Positions 14,601 through 24,258 of a stretch of DNA of 64,000 nt are shown here, one piece after another (the stretch's first letter is position 1; each line of letters opens with the position of its first letter). Source of the DNA: Micropterus salmoides (Eukaryota > Chordata > Actinopteri > Centrarchiformes > Centrarchidae); contig NW_024044681.1 in NCBI RefSeq assembly GCF_014851395.1, positions 6,644,879-6,708,878 of the forward strand. Direction: 5' to 3'. The translations under genes were made by a program, and so were the position numbers. Under the pieces are notes generated by a model. That model made no database searches, was not told where the DNA came from, and saw nothing but the letters and a program-made list of their open reading frames with translations.

Positions 14601-17600
14601 CTCGATAAATCATCATTTCCATTTTATTGTTATTGTTATACACACGCCGCTTTTAGCCCTGTATCATTATTTATTCCTTTCTGATGTCGCGGTTCCTCCC
14701 GTACCTGCTCCGAAGCTGGTTCCCAGTCCAGTCCCCAGTCCTCCAGTGGCTGGCTTGTTCCCAAACAGACTTCCTGCAGCGGGGTTTGCACCAAAACCTG
14801 CACAAGGCCACAAACAAAACGCTCACCAATAATGAAAGTTAAATGCAAACACGGCCTGAGGCATAAAGCAACACGCCATCCGGCTCCGCTCTGAACGCTG
14901 GCAGACGTACCGAAGGTGGAGGTGTTGGTTCCGGTCCCCAGCGTGAGGGTGGGCTTGTTGCCAAACAGCCCGGTGCCAGTGCCAAAGGACGGGGCGCTGG
15001 TGGTGGTGGTGCCGAACCCGGCCGACTTACTACCAAATAGACTCTGCTGTGAAAGACAAACACACAGTGAAACATCAGTGACATTCACTCAGCCGCTCGT
15101 CACGTTGGTGGACGTAAGTGACAGATGCTCCGGGGGTCTCAGGGTCTTCGGTAGTCCAGTCTGGCGGCTGAGCTCGCTGATTACAAGTTGTGAAAGAAGT
15201 TCTGGGTCTGACGACGTTAATTTACGAACGAGGGAGCGACACTGACTGATGTTTAAGAACAGGCCACGAGAGGACAAAGCGAATTTTAAAACGAGAGAAA
15301 TAAAACTTGCTGACAGCTTCGTGGTCGTTCTGTTTTAAAACAAATAACCATGAAATTTATTTAGTTGCACTGAAAAAGATCTGTCCAGGTGCGCAGCAGA
15401 ACCAGACGGAGATTAAAGGCTCAGGAAACCTGTTAAAGAAAATAAAGAGATACTGGAGTTTTGATTTCCACGAGCTGTGCGCCGTAAATGTCAAGATTAA
15501 AAACAAACGTTTCTGAATTAAATTCAGGAAGAAAATTAACTTTTCCATAATAATCTAATTATTTTAAATGCACCCGTTCAGTGTCCTTCTATTCTTTTGA
15601 CCTCTCAAAGCCAAAAACACAGAGCCGGGGATTGAACCACCGACCTTCTGATCAGCGGGAGGTGTGGGGTTTGTGTTTGACTCTTCAGCTGCGTTGGAAA
15701 CTCAAACAGGACTTTAAGTTAACCAAGTGGTACCTGATGGTGGTGGTGACCGATTTTGTTTGTGTCATTAAAGATTGCCTCGCAGGTCGATAGTGACGCT
15801 ATCATCATCATCTGAGCTGATAAATTTAGTTTCTGTCGTCAGATTGAGGGAGAGTTTGCTTTGGCGGAGGCGGTCTTTATCGACCTCTGCTGGCGGCCCA
15901 TAGGAGCTACACAGACATGCAGGATAGCAATAGATTTATCTTTTCAATACGAAGAGAAAGAAACTTACACTTCTCAACTTGTGGCCTGTAAAGTCACAGG
16001 AATATTGACTGTTTTTAAAATCAATATTTCAATGTTTTGGAAGCTTTGTGTTATTTGGAACATGGTTGTGTGGAGAGAAATAATGTTTAAGATAACTCCC
16101 AATAAAAGTGAACCTTTAAACAGTAAATATGGCCAAAACATTTGCCTGCTATATTTTTGAAAGATTGTGTAATAACAGTTGTATATCAGTTTCTTCTTAT
16201 TAAATTTACAGTTGCAGTTGTTTTCCAGGTGTATTAGAATCTACCTTATGATGGTTTATTGCATTAAAATACAGCTTTTTTTTTTTTTTAAACCAGGCGA
16301 GGATGAAATTATCATTTTTCCTGTATTGGATCTCCATGTAGTCTGTAATGGTAAAATAAAAATCCATCCATCGTCAACCGCTCATCCTGGGTACAGGGTC
16401 GCGGGGGTAAAATAAACATGTTAATGTACAATGGATTTATATTCCTTAGCTTCTGACCTTCAAATGGAGACCAGGCCAAATGGTTGAGGAGATATTACTG
16501 ATTTATTTTGGGTTTGTTATTTTAGGCAGTTATTCCTGGAAATAGGTGGCAGAGACCGTGTGGTTAACGTCTTGGTCGGCTGTCTGAGGCCGTCGACTCC
16601 ATCTGATGAAGTGAGAATGAACTCAGTCACTCAGAGTTCATATAGTGACTTTGCTCTAACAGGGTATATACAGGAATCCTGCAGTAAAATTCAAAACCTT
16701 TAAGACCTTTTCAACATATTTTAAGCCTGCCGCACCACTTTGAGCTGTAACCGATTAAAAATCAGCCACACACCTTTAAAAAGGGACATTTGAGTTTTTA
16801 AAAGGAATTTAAATATTTTTCTAACATATGTATTGCCTGGATGTCATCAGGTTGTAACACCACCTACAAATTGAGGCATTCACCAACTTTCTCAGTTGCC
16901 TATAACAGCCTGTCCGGGCCAACAGTTTTCTATGTGAAGGTCAGATTTCCTGCGAAAAGCAACAGTCTTAAATAAACTATGACTTTTATGTACGCAATAT
17001 TACAGCAAATAATGTGAAACAGTGTAATTTTGTGTTTTAGAGTTTGCCTGCAGTGATGTGTGATAACTTTCATCGGCCACTTGATCAACAACAAAATTCA
17101 AACAGGCCAGGAGGGAACAAAGATGGAGAATAAACTGAGTGATGAATAATGTAAGTAATGTAGGCGGAGTAGCACAGGCACAGCCTGGAGGAGAGACTAG
17201 TCTAAATGACTGGATTAGTACAACATTAAATTGAAAGTATATTGTTAATTTCATAGTAAACTAAAAGTTCGATAGTAATATATTAATTATGTTACTAAAT
17301 TCAATATAATAGAATATAACTTACCACTAGTAGGTTATAATATTAATTCAAATTACAGCTGCTTCAGTTTGGAGTTTTTTTATTCATTAACTTTGCGCAA
17401 GAAAAAAGCTCCAGGCTACATGAGAGTCTCCAACCTTGATTTTGATCAGGCTACTAACTCGTCAATAATCATAACTGTTTATGCAGAACATTGACTTCAA
17501 CATTTATAAAGTTTGTTGCAGCACATCAAGCTTTTTTTTTTTTTAAATCCCGCTCCATCCAGGCTGTGATTGATCTGTCGGTTGTATTCATAAATCATTT

Positions 17601-20600
17601 TCTGGTTCACACAGATCTATTTTTTGGAGCGTTTAAGAGTGAAATAGGCTACTCACTGCCTGTCTAGTGTTTTTGGCTACGCATTATAAATAAAAACGTT
17701 CACCTACACTTTTAGCAAACAAACTTTTGGACAAACAGGATTTTCACATTGAAAAAAAAATTTCTTCAAAATTTAATACCTTGTTAAATGGTGATTAAGA
17801 CTAAGATACTTTTTAATGGCCTTAATTTTAGCTAAATTGTTTTATTTAACACTTTAAGACCGCTCGGACACCCTGTGTAAGAACATTTAAAATATTCAAT
17901 TCTAATTCTTCTTGTATTTTTTAAATCAATAAAGAAGCAAACGCACACGCAGTATCAATAAAACGATGCCTATAAAAATCATAAAGTAATAGTTTATGAT
18001 TTAAATTTAATTCACTAAATCAAAGTTAACTAACTACAACAATACAACAGTGCTTCATTAGTACCTGTCCTGATGTACTACTGAGCGTGACTCGAGTGTT
18101 TGCACGCTTTAAGGGAGATATGTTTGAGTTATGCGTTTCCACTTGAAAACTGAAGGTTCTGTTCCGACAGCGACTGAAGTAATTACTGTCTGTTCCTGAT
18201 AAACTGAAGCCGGTCTGTACCTGTGTGGCGGCGTTCCCAAATCCAGTGTTGGTTTGGCCGAACAGCCCGGTGGCGGTCCCAAAGCCGGTGGCGGCGCTCG
18301 TCTGACTGCCGCCGAACAACCCGCCCGCCGGCTGAGCCGCTGCAGTGTTTCCAAACAAACCCTGAAGCACAGGAGAGGACGGGCGTGACACAAAACTCAG
18401 ACTGGCTGACATTCTGGTCAGGCGTCTGACAGCAGGAAGACTTCTGTGACAATTAGTGAATTAGCAGTTTACTTGCATTTTAAAAATCCAGCAACGAAGC
18501 AGTTTAACGCTGAAGTTCACCTTCTGTTGGATCTGACATAATTTAGCTGTATTTCCTCTTTGTTTACACGTTTTCTTTCTCATAACTTGCTGCCGTTTTC
18601 CCAACAGGACAACAGGACGTATTTACTCACCATGCTGCTGGTGTTGGCCTGCCCCATAGTGTTGGTGTTGCCGAAGGAGAAGCCGGTGCTCTGCGTTGTG
18701 GTGGCCTGGCCGAACGGCTTGAAGAGGCTGTTGGCCGCTTGCTGCTGGGTCTGCTGGCCGAACAGGCCGCCTGCCGTCGTACCGAAACTGCCGGCGGCCG
18801 CTAGAGAGGGAGGACGAACACGCAGCATGTTGCTTCACTAGCTGTAAAATGATTTCTACAACACGTTGGTAACTAAACAGAACCCTGAGATGTTGGAGCC
18901 GACTCTGGATCTGTGAGGAGATGAGCAGCTTCTGTCTCTTTTCCACCAACCTGCAGGTCCAAAGGTGCTCTTGTTCTGTCCGAAGGAGAAGCTGGTGTTG
19001 TTGGGGGCAGCGGAGCCGAACAGGCCGGTGGTGGTGCTGGATGTGGCCGTGGCCGGTCCAAACAAACTGCCCGTCCCCGCAGCCATCGGGTTGGTCGGGC
19101 CCTTCCTGCCCGCCTGGTAGTCCTCCAGCCTCAACTCCTGCAGGGGGACGAGCGGGAAAACTGAGAGAACGCAACTACAGCCGGGTCATAAACCTTTAAG
19201 AACGTTTCAACACACTACAGTCCAGTTTACACAAACAGCAGGACGCCCTCTCACCTGACTGACAAATTTAATTCACCTCAACTAAATCCTCATGTTAGGG
19301 GCCCTCAGGGGCCAGAAAGTCTGCCTGCTCCCCTCTTCCTAGCTGGGTGCTCGCTGCACGTTTCTTGCTCTGAAATTCCACTTTTACAATTTCATGTTTT
19401 TCTCTTTTTTTTCCTATGTAATCAAAGCGTTGATGTTCTGTTTCTTTCTGAAGTTATGACCCGTTTCTCAGTTGTGTTCAGACACAAAATAACCTCCACA
19501 CGGTTCATTTAACTTTTAGAAGAAACTCGCCGACAAACTCACCTCCAGGGATTTGTTCTCGTACTCCTTCATGGCCGTGATGCACTGGTGCTTCGTGTTG
19601 ATGCTCGTGGTCACGCCTGCTTTCACCATTGTGTCACTTCCTGTAGGAGGCTGAAGGGAGGCGGTAAAAAATAAAAAAATAGTATGAACAAACATACTCT
19701 GGTGTTTTCAGGGTTAAATGCTTCATTTTGTCATTTCCACGGCTTGTTGACTCATTTAAAGGCCCCGTTCACACGACGCCGCTTTAGTTTAAAAGCGGAG
19801 AATCAAAACGAACACGATCTCCGTCCACAGCAGCGTTTTAGCTGCGTATCAGTCAGAGTTGATCGCCGTCTGTATTAAAACGGCTGAAAATCGTCATCTG
19901 GTGGTCGTTCACGTGCACTGGCCGTGCCGGTCTAAACACAAAGCAGATGGTCTGTTCTGATTCTAGTGTGGATGGGGCCTGATTAAAATACTCACGTTGA
20001 ATTTGACGGTTGTTCCCGGCTGCTGTGCGGCGGAGAACCCAGAGCCTCCAAACAGGGAGGTTGTTCCGCCGAACGGGTTGGAGGTGGTGTTGGTCGCCCC
20101 GAACAGCCCGCCACTGCTGGTGCTCGTCCCAAAGCCTGGAGGACACGGTGGGAGGGAGACTTCTTCAGGCCGTTCAGATGTTTCATTAGATAAACAAATC
20201 AAAGTGACAGCTGGACTGAGCAGTGCGGACATTGAACTGAAGCGCTGCTCATTAGGAATAAAATGAAGATGCTGCGTGTGTGCTGTCATTTTATGCTTCT
20301 TAAATTAGCACAACTTTGCTTTATATCCATGGTACCTTCTTCTTTTTGGTTTCAGATCAAGTTGTAACTTAAAGGGTAATTACAGTCGTTTAGACCTGGA
20401 GCTCACATATTTTAGTGCGGGTACAATAAGTTTTGGAATTCCTGCAGTAGATCCCTGAAGTCTCACAAAACAAAGACGCCGGTGGAAACGAGGGAGAGGA
20501 GTAAAAACTCCTCTCCCTCGTTTCCACCGGCGTCTTCCTGCAGCAACTCGCCTCTCACGAGATTTCAGAGCGAGTCCTTCGTGATGATCCTTTCCACGAT

Positions 20601-23189
20601 GCTGTCAGATTCAAAACTCTTTCTACCTACGAGTCATTTCAACACTAAAATACTGGTTTTAAAATTCTGAAATTACCCTTTAATAACAGTCAGCTGTTTT
20701 CTGAAGCAGGTTTTCATTACTGATCTAATCAACCATACACAGGGTACCCCCCCCCCCAGGATCCTCCAAGTTAAATTCAAGACTTTAAGACCTTTTAAAT
20801 ACCACCTAGGATGAAATGTAATGCCAACTTCACTGCCGTATAATGGAAAATCTGTATGAAGTTTAAGCCCAAGAAAAATTACTATATACCAAATTACAGA
20901 AATTAATATATTCATATTTAACACACTACAGCTTTTTGGGGTGTGTTTGTGCTTTGATAAGATAAAATTAATCAAGGACGTCACTTTGTATTGAAAAGCG
21001 GTTCAGGGGTTCAGATTAGGGGTGTGACGATACACTTATTGCACAATATTGGGTTCACGAGAACAAGACAAGAAGGTATTTCAACACTATTTTGATGGAA
21101 TATTCAGTGCTTATATAAATGGGGGGTCTGGGAGTTTTCCCATTTAAACGTCTCCAGAATGAAGGAAATTTTCAGAAAAATCAGGTGAGAATTCAAACAA
21201 TTTCCAAAATTTAAGGCTTTCGTAAACGAAATGTAATATTTTTAAAGGCCTTATTTTTAGAATATTAAAGACTTTTTTTAAAGCCGTACCCTGCGGGTAC
21301 CCTGCATTCACAAGACACCAACAACAGAACTACGGAGGGTTCTCACTTCCAAAAGAGGTGGGTTTGTTGGCACCGAAAGCATTGTTCTGCTGGGAGAAGA
21401 GCCCGCCGGTGGTGCCCGTTGCAGTGCTGCCGAACAGGCTGGTGGAAGTGCCGCTCGCCGCACCAAAACCGAAGCCGGTGTTGGTGGAGGGCGTGGCCGG
21501 CTGGCTGAATGTACTCGACCCAAACAGACCTGGAGGAAAGAAAGGAGGACAGATAAGAGCAAAGTATTTATTTATGAATCTTCTTGACTACTGTCGATCC
21601 ACATTTTTATGCATGGATATAAACTGTCTTTAAAAGGAACAACTTGTTGTTGAATAAAGAACAGAAGCCTCATTGCAGAGTGGATTCAGTCGTCTCTTCA
21701 GACAGGCAGCGCTCACGTGTGCGGGACTGAGACACTCAGCAGCCAATTGCTTTTTGTCTAACAAGAGCGAATGAGACAAGAGCTGACAAACCAGGTTTAT
21801 TCTGTGTGGAACCAAAAAGTCCTCCAGCGTTGCTGGTGGTCCCGAACGCAGACGTCCCAAAGCCTCCCGTCGTCCCAAAACCTGCAGCTGCAGTCACAGA
21901 GTTCATGTGAGGAGAGGCCGCTATGAAACAGACTGATGCGTTAAAAACCATCTGCTTCAATCACCAGGAATAAAATAAACTGGAGACTCTCTCCCACAAT
22001 GCATTTCAAATTCATATTCAAATTAGCTTTACTGGCAGAAATGTATAGCAACAATATTGCCAAAGCTACATATAAAGTACATAAGGACAATTAATTTCAT
22101 ACATTTTATTAGATTAGGAAATAAAACAGTAAAAGTTGTGTTTGTGTGTAAATAAAGTGATATTTACAATAGTACTGTGTTGAAAAAATAAAAGTAAATG
22201 ACACTTTAACGTGTGTGTTATTATAAAAATTTTAATTAAATAAATGTTAGCATTTCACTAACAACCTACCAGACCAAGACAATCAACATGTTTAGTTTGT
22301 TTATTTTAGGGCTGAATGATCAAACCAAACTTCTACATCACAACAACAGATTAAAACACACGACGGTAGGATATTTCCTCTCATGCTGGCTCATCTCCAA
22401 AATGTTTATACGGATTAATGACAATTAGGGCTGCAACTAACGATTACTTTCATTAGACTAATCTGCCGATTACTGTCACGATTAATCGACTAATCGTTTA
22501 GTGAATAAAATGTCAAGTAATTGTGAGAAATGCTCATCACAATTTTCCAGAACACAAAGTGACGTCTTCAAATTGCTTCTTTGGTCCAACTAACAGTCCA
22601 AAACCCAAAGACTCTTCATTTAATAGCAGCAGTTTCTCACATTTAAGAAGAAGTAACCAGCTAATTCTTCACATCTTTGCTTAAAAAAAAACAAAAACTA
22701 AACAATTAAAATGGATTAATTTTCTTCTGCCCCGACTAGTCTCTGCAGCTCTAATGACAATATGAACTCACTTCTGGACTGAACTGTTTGATTACCAGGT
22801 CATGCGTCTGTGATTGTTTTGATCTTGGTGGTTTATAAACAGTTTCCTGGAGGAAAACCTTCAATTATAGGATATTCAGATAATTAATTTAGGTGCGAAG
22901 GAGAATAATAAAGTCAGTTATTCTCATAATGTTGATCATTATGTGAAATCTAAATCAGTGTCGGACTCTCCAGACTACCTTTAAACGTCCGGGAGTCAGA
23001 GAACATAACAGACAAGGAGAAAACTACTTCCTAAGCTCATCTGTAAGAATCAGCTCTGTGCTTGAACTATTGTACGTCTGACTTGAGTTTAAATAAATAA
23101 AATGACTTACTTTGCTGTCCAAAGGTCGATGAGGTGCCAAACCCCCCCGTCCCTCCGCCGAAGGGAGTAACAAATGACTTGTTGAACAT
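1..23189 (-). CDS. nup98: NUP98 (NUP98-NUP96 nucleoporin precursor), 3' end outside window
   Basis: The product is cut into Nup98, a mobile FG nucleoporin that binds transport receptors and RAE1, and Nup96, a scaffold subunit of the Y-complex. Thirty coding exons were placed by GT-AG borders and phase, 5' to 3': 23189-23111, 21887-21792, 21529-21347, 20135-19996, 19650-19543, 19137-18951, 18800-18631, 18361-18221, 15046-14911, 14797-14705, 13321-13181, 11371-11238, 11026-10839, 10729-10613, 10512-10326, 9968-9869, 8918-8805, 8613-8475, 8328-8151, 7738-7577, 5632-5393, 5299-5167, 5020-4758, 3750-3566, 3442-3180, 3093-2818, 2513-2356, 1622-1482, 1367-1216, 158-1. They sum to 4,762 nt (about 1,587 codons; vertebrate orthologues have about 1,800), with no frame break. 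The start is the ATG of MFNKSF, the family's usual N-terminus. Two acceptors are ambiguous by a few bases (21887 or 21881; 15046 or 15043). Identification is very secure; individual borders are inferred without transcripts. Confidence 0.96.
159..1215 (-). other. NUP98 intron, no recognised element
   Basis: Spans from donor 1215-1214 to acceptor 160-159. Short open frames on both strands lack coding character. Nothing recognised. Confidence 0.8.
1800..2165. repeat. AT-rich dispersed repeat in a NUP98 intron (copy 1)
   Basis: Begins TCAAATTAGCTTTATTGGCA and shares well over 100 bp, same orientation, with 22016-22240, including AACAATATCGCCAAAGCTAC. It continues into A/T-rich, low-complexity sequence with a short GTGTGCGCACGCGCG tract near 2110. 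Family not recognised. Confidence 0.7.
3751..4757 (-). other. NUP98 intron, no recognised element
   Basis: About 1 kb of unremarkable non-coding sequence between exons 5020-4758 and 3750-3566. Small open frames have no recognisable product. Confidence 0.75.
5022..5045. repeat. (GA)n microsatellite forming a NUP98 polypyrimidine tract
   Basis: Read in the gene's sense this is a (CT)n run ending in CTGCAG at the acceptor of exon 5020-4758. It doubles as the pyrimidine tract. Confidence 0.95.
5639..5668. repeat. (CA)n/(TG)n microsatellite at a NUP98 splice acceptor
   Basis: About 15 CA units on the plus strand; in the NUP98 sense it is (TG)n followed by TTCAG and exon 5632-5393. It takes the place of the usual polypyrimidine tract. 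Confidence 0.97.
7504..7525 (-). terminator. Possible intronic polyadenylation site giving a NUP98-only mRNA
   Basis: If the donor at 7576-7575 is not used, the frame reads on for 17 codons (starting VEQPAP) to a stop at 7525-7523. An ATTAAA hexamer, the common variant of the poly(A) signal, lies at 7509-7504, 13 nt after the stop. Mammalian NUP98 is known to make a short mRNA encoding Nup98 plus a small tail by alternative 3' end use in this part of the gene. Use here is inferred. Confidence 0.5.
7577..8918 (-). other. nup98: NUP98 autoproteolytic domain and cleavage site
   Basis: Exons 8918-8805, 8613-8475, 8328-8151 and 7738-7577 encode the nucleoporin autopeptidase domain, about residues 734 to 900. 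Recognisable blocks are VGYYTIPSMEDLAEM, DEIVHFRRKEVIVYPDD, AEVTLDGVWPNDKT, YEGRLEKASRKQGA and EYRPETGSWVFE. Then comes VAHFSKYG: the catalytic His-Phe-Ser triad is intact, and self-cleavage is expected between Phe881 and Ser882 (codons TTC 7729-7727 and TCC 7726-7724). This agrees with the mammalian site near residue 880. An acidic tail follows. The domain also tethers Nup98 to the pore through the Nup96 N-terminus and Nup88. Confidence 0.95.
7741..7760. repeat. (GA)n microsatellite forming a NUP98 polypyrimidine tract
   Basis: In the gene's sense a (CT)n run leads straight into CAG and the exon that encodes the HFS cleavage site (7738-7577). Confidence 0.95.
8919..9868 (-). other. NUP98 intron, no recognised element
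   Basis: About 950 bp between exons 9968-9869 and 8918-8805. I see no coding signal, and no repeat I can name. Confidence 0.75.
11585..11990 (+). mobile_element. Tail of a GIY-YIG/Penelope-like element (degenerate)
   Basis: Plus-strand translation gives ANSSGQESAVYLHLKHRGHS in one frame and LNRGGGLRHH in another. Both resemble the stretch after a GIY-YIG endonuclease domain in fish Penelope-like retroelements. The frame shift between them and the lack of any reverse transcriptase show a short dead 3' fragment inside a NUP98 intron. Assignment is from memory of the motif. Confidence 0.45.
12120..12865 (-). mobile_element. hAT-superfamily transposase remnant
   Basis: On the minus strand, in order: a BED-finger-like segment with PVCLICDE near 12840-12820, a middle part with RKKPLADSETVKDRMLAIVD (ORF 12745-12476), and a C-terminal dimerisation-like block VKKLGIFVLRMCGSAATCES (ORF 12372-12136). 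The order matches hAT transposases, but most of the catalytic region is missing and the frames are broken. It has the same orientation as NUP98. Confidence 0.6.
13410..13560 (-). repeat. Dispersed fish repeat in a NUP98 intron
   Basis: Contains GGGCAGTAACTAAGTACATT and pairs in reverse orientation with 27950-28045. It belongs to a repeat abundant in fish genomes as I remember it; family not named with certainty. Confidence 0.55.
13660..14360. other. NUP98 intron interior, partly repetitive
   Basis: A stretch near 13795-13835 (AGCAGAATTTTACTGTTGTT) resembles 27855-27895. The remainder is non-coding, with a short AT-rich end. No gene seen. Confidence 0.5.
14366..14620 (+). repeat. Diverged MITE copy related to 22428-22755
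   Basis: Shares TAACGATTACTTTCA and the later CAAAAACCCAAAAGAT-type block with the element at 22428-22755, in the same orientation. The ends are eroded. Confidence 0.55.
15047..16659 (-). other. NUP98 large intron, left part
   Basis: Mostly unassigned non-coding sequence. A short fragment at about 16360-16412 (ATCCATCCATCGTCAACCGC) belongs to a common fish repeat. No exon was recognised. Confidence 0.6.
16660..17875. mobile_element. Non-autonomous DNA transposon, about 1.2 kb, TIR CAGGGT
   Basis: It begins CAGGGTATAT with AAAACCTTTAAGACCTTTT just inside, and ends with AACACTTTAAGACC...CACCCTG. The ends are roughly inverted copies. No transposase frame. The same end motifs recur at 20740-21304. 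No clear target-site duplication was found. It fills part of the large intron between exons 18361-18221 and 15046-14911. Confidence 0.5.
18951..19650 (-). other. nup98: NUP98 GLEBS motif (RAE1-binding), two exons
   Basis: Exons 19650-19543 and 19137-18951 interrupt the FG repeats with a charged stretch of residues about 167 to 215, including KHQCITAMKEYENKSLE and then LRLEDYQAGRKGP. This is the Gle2-binding sequence known to dock RAE1 (Gle2) for mRNA export and spindle functions. The signature is close to the mammalian one as I know it. FG repeats resume straight after it. Confidence 0.92.
20369..20683. mobile_element. MITE, about 315 bp, with 17-bp terminal inverted repeats
   Basis: The left end TTAAAGGGTAATTACAG and the complement of the right end TTAAAGGGTAATTTCAG match at 16 of 17 bases. 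There is no coding capacity. A perfect hairpin lies inside. It is in the intron between exons 21529-21347 and 20135-19996. Confidence 0.75.
20473..20536. repeat. Perfect 30-bp inverted repeat with 4-nt loop
   Basis: The arms 20473-20502 and 20507-20536 are exact reverse complements around AAAA. The stem starts AAGACGCCGGTGGAAACGAG. It can fold in DNA or in NUP98 pre-mRNA. Confidence 0.97.
20740..21304. mobile_element. Non-autonomous DNA transposon, about 565 bp, TIR CAGGGTACC
   Basis: Starts CAGGGTACC followed by a C-tract, with ACTTTAAGACCTTTTAAATA inside. It ends with TTAAAGACTTTTTTTAAAGC and GGGTACCCTG. Same family as 16660-17875 by its ends and sub-terminal motifs. No frame for a transposase. 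Confidence 0.6.
22013..22240. repeat. AT-rich dispersed repeat in a NUP98 intron (copy 2)
   Basis: Same-orientation relative of 1800-2165: AGCTTTACTGGCAGAAATGT and AACAATATTGCCAAAGCTAC are diagnostic blocks. Confidence 0.7.
22428..22755 (+). mobile_element. MITE with GGGCTGCAACTAACGATTA end
   Basis: Left end TTAGGGCTGCAACTAACGAT; right end contains GACTAGTCTCTGCAGCTCTA, an imperfect inverted match. Internal ATTAATCGACTAATCG palindromes. This is an abundant fish hAT-like MITE type as I recall it. Confidence 0.55.
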
Positions 23190-23352
23190 CTTGCCCTGCT
23201 AGCAGGACAGCATAAGTCTTCTGTATGGAGACAAACAGGAATATAAAACGTGTTTAAATAGCTGCATTCCCATAGCAACGTCTCCGCTCTGCATGTTCGG
23301 CAGCAGCGTTCCAAAAATCAGATTATAAACAGCGGAGGACTTAAAAACCTTC

Positions 23353-24258
23353 GGCCGGATGCACAAAAAAAACTTGAGTTATTTTCTTAAGTCTTAATTT
23401 CTCCTTAGCTAAGAAATTTCCTCTTAAATGTTTCCTTAGTTAAGGAAAAGCATTAAGTTGTTTGCTGCACTGATGCAGAATTTACAGTAGTGAAATTCTA
23501 CTGTTACCATGGAGACTGTTTGCCTGCACCAGTACTTGACCCACTGTCACCGTACAAAGTTGGAAAGAAAAGACGACAAGAAAACCAAATTGGTCAGAGG
23601 AGGAAAATATCGTGCAGCTGGAGGATTTTCATAAAAACATTAAAAAGTACATTTGATCCCCAAATAACAGTAAACAGAAAACAAATGTGGAAGGAAAACG
23701 CTTTGAAAATTAATTCAAGGAGTCGAGTTGTGAAGAGGTTCATCCAGGAGATCCAAAATAAGTATGACAACTTCTCTTTTCTTGCCAAAAAAATAGATCA
23801 GCAATTATAAAAGGGAATCCAATACAACTGCTGAGAATAACTTTCTGTACGCTACAGATTTAAACTAGACCGTGTTGCTAGCTACTGATACATTTGACAG
23901 CCTTCTTGTTTTGCTCGTTGTTTAGTGGATCCGTTGGATTCTCCCGGTCGCAGAACACTCTTCTCAGGATGTGTGAATTTTCTTCATTTATTCGCCATAA
24001 ACTCAACCGTGTTGCGGTTAAGATAAAGCCAGAGGTACCTTAAATTCTTTTCCTTAGTTTGGTTGCTGAGGTCCTTTGTGCAACGGTTTAACACACTTAA
24101 GGGAATCCTTAAGTATAAGACCAAGATAAGGAGAAAACCTCAAATACTTAAGTGAAACCTTAATAGATAGAGTGTTTTGCGCAACCGAATTTATTTTAAA
24201 GGAGACCGTAACAGACTTTAAGGAAAATCTTAACTTGAGGTTTTTTGTGTAACCGGCC
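23353..24258 (+). mobile_element. PIF/Harbinger-like element with TIRs
   Basis: The left end GGCCGGATGCACAAAAAAAA and the complement of the right end GGCCGGTTACACAAAAAACC form terminal inverted repeats of about 25 bp. The inside carries more inverted, AAG-rich subterminal repeats and one Myb-like frame, but no DDE transposase. It sits in NUP98 intron 1. Superfamily is inferred from the end sequence and the Myb-like protein. Confidence 0.6.
23490..23810 (+). CDS. Myb/SANT-like protein of the Harbinger-like element (probably decayed)
   Basis: A 106-codon frame with TLKSTFDPQITVNRKQMWKE, ENALKINSRS and EIQNKYDNFSFLAKK, resembling the trihelix (Myb/SANT-like) DNA-binding proteins that accompany Harbinger transposases. 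The N-terminal half does not look conserved and may be out of the true frame, so the gene is likely broken. In known systems this protein brings transposase to the TIRs; no transposase is present here. The surrounding TIRs support the reading. Confidence 0.4.
   Translation: MKFYCYHGDCLPAPVLDPLSPYKVGKKRRQENQIGQRRKISCSWRIFIKTLKSTFDPQITVNRKQMWKENALKINSRSRVVKRFIQEIQNKYDNFSFLAKKIDQQL

Larger units (their letters stand above)
13181..23189 (-). other. nup98: NUP98 GLFG/FG-repeat region (exons 1-11 of the CDS)
   Basis: About 491 residues rich in Gly, Thr, Ser and Asn, with repeated GLFG and plain FG motifs (for example GGLFGQQ, TGLFGQTNTGFG, SLFGNNQ). Charged residues are scarce except in the GLEBS segment, as expected of the disordered, cohesive part of Nup98 that forms the permeability barrier and binds transport receptors. 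Exon phases mix (0 and 1) but join cleanly. The introns here are the largest in the gene and hold most of its transposon relics. Confidence 0.93.

Noticed and set aside
20473..20536. Intrinsic transcription terminator
   Set aside because: A strong stem, but in a eukaryotic intron inside a MITE and not followed by a U-run.
16660..21304. Target-site duplications for the CAGGGT-end elements
   Set aside because: The flanks of both copies were compared and no convincing 8-bp or 3-bp repeats were found.
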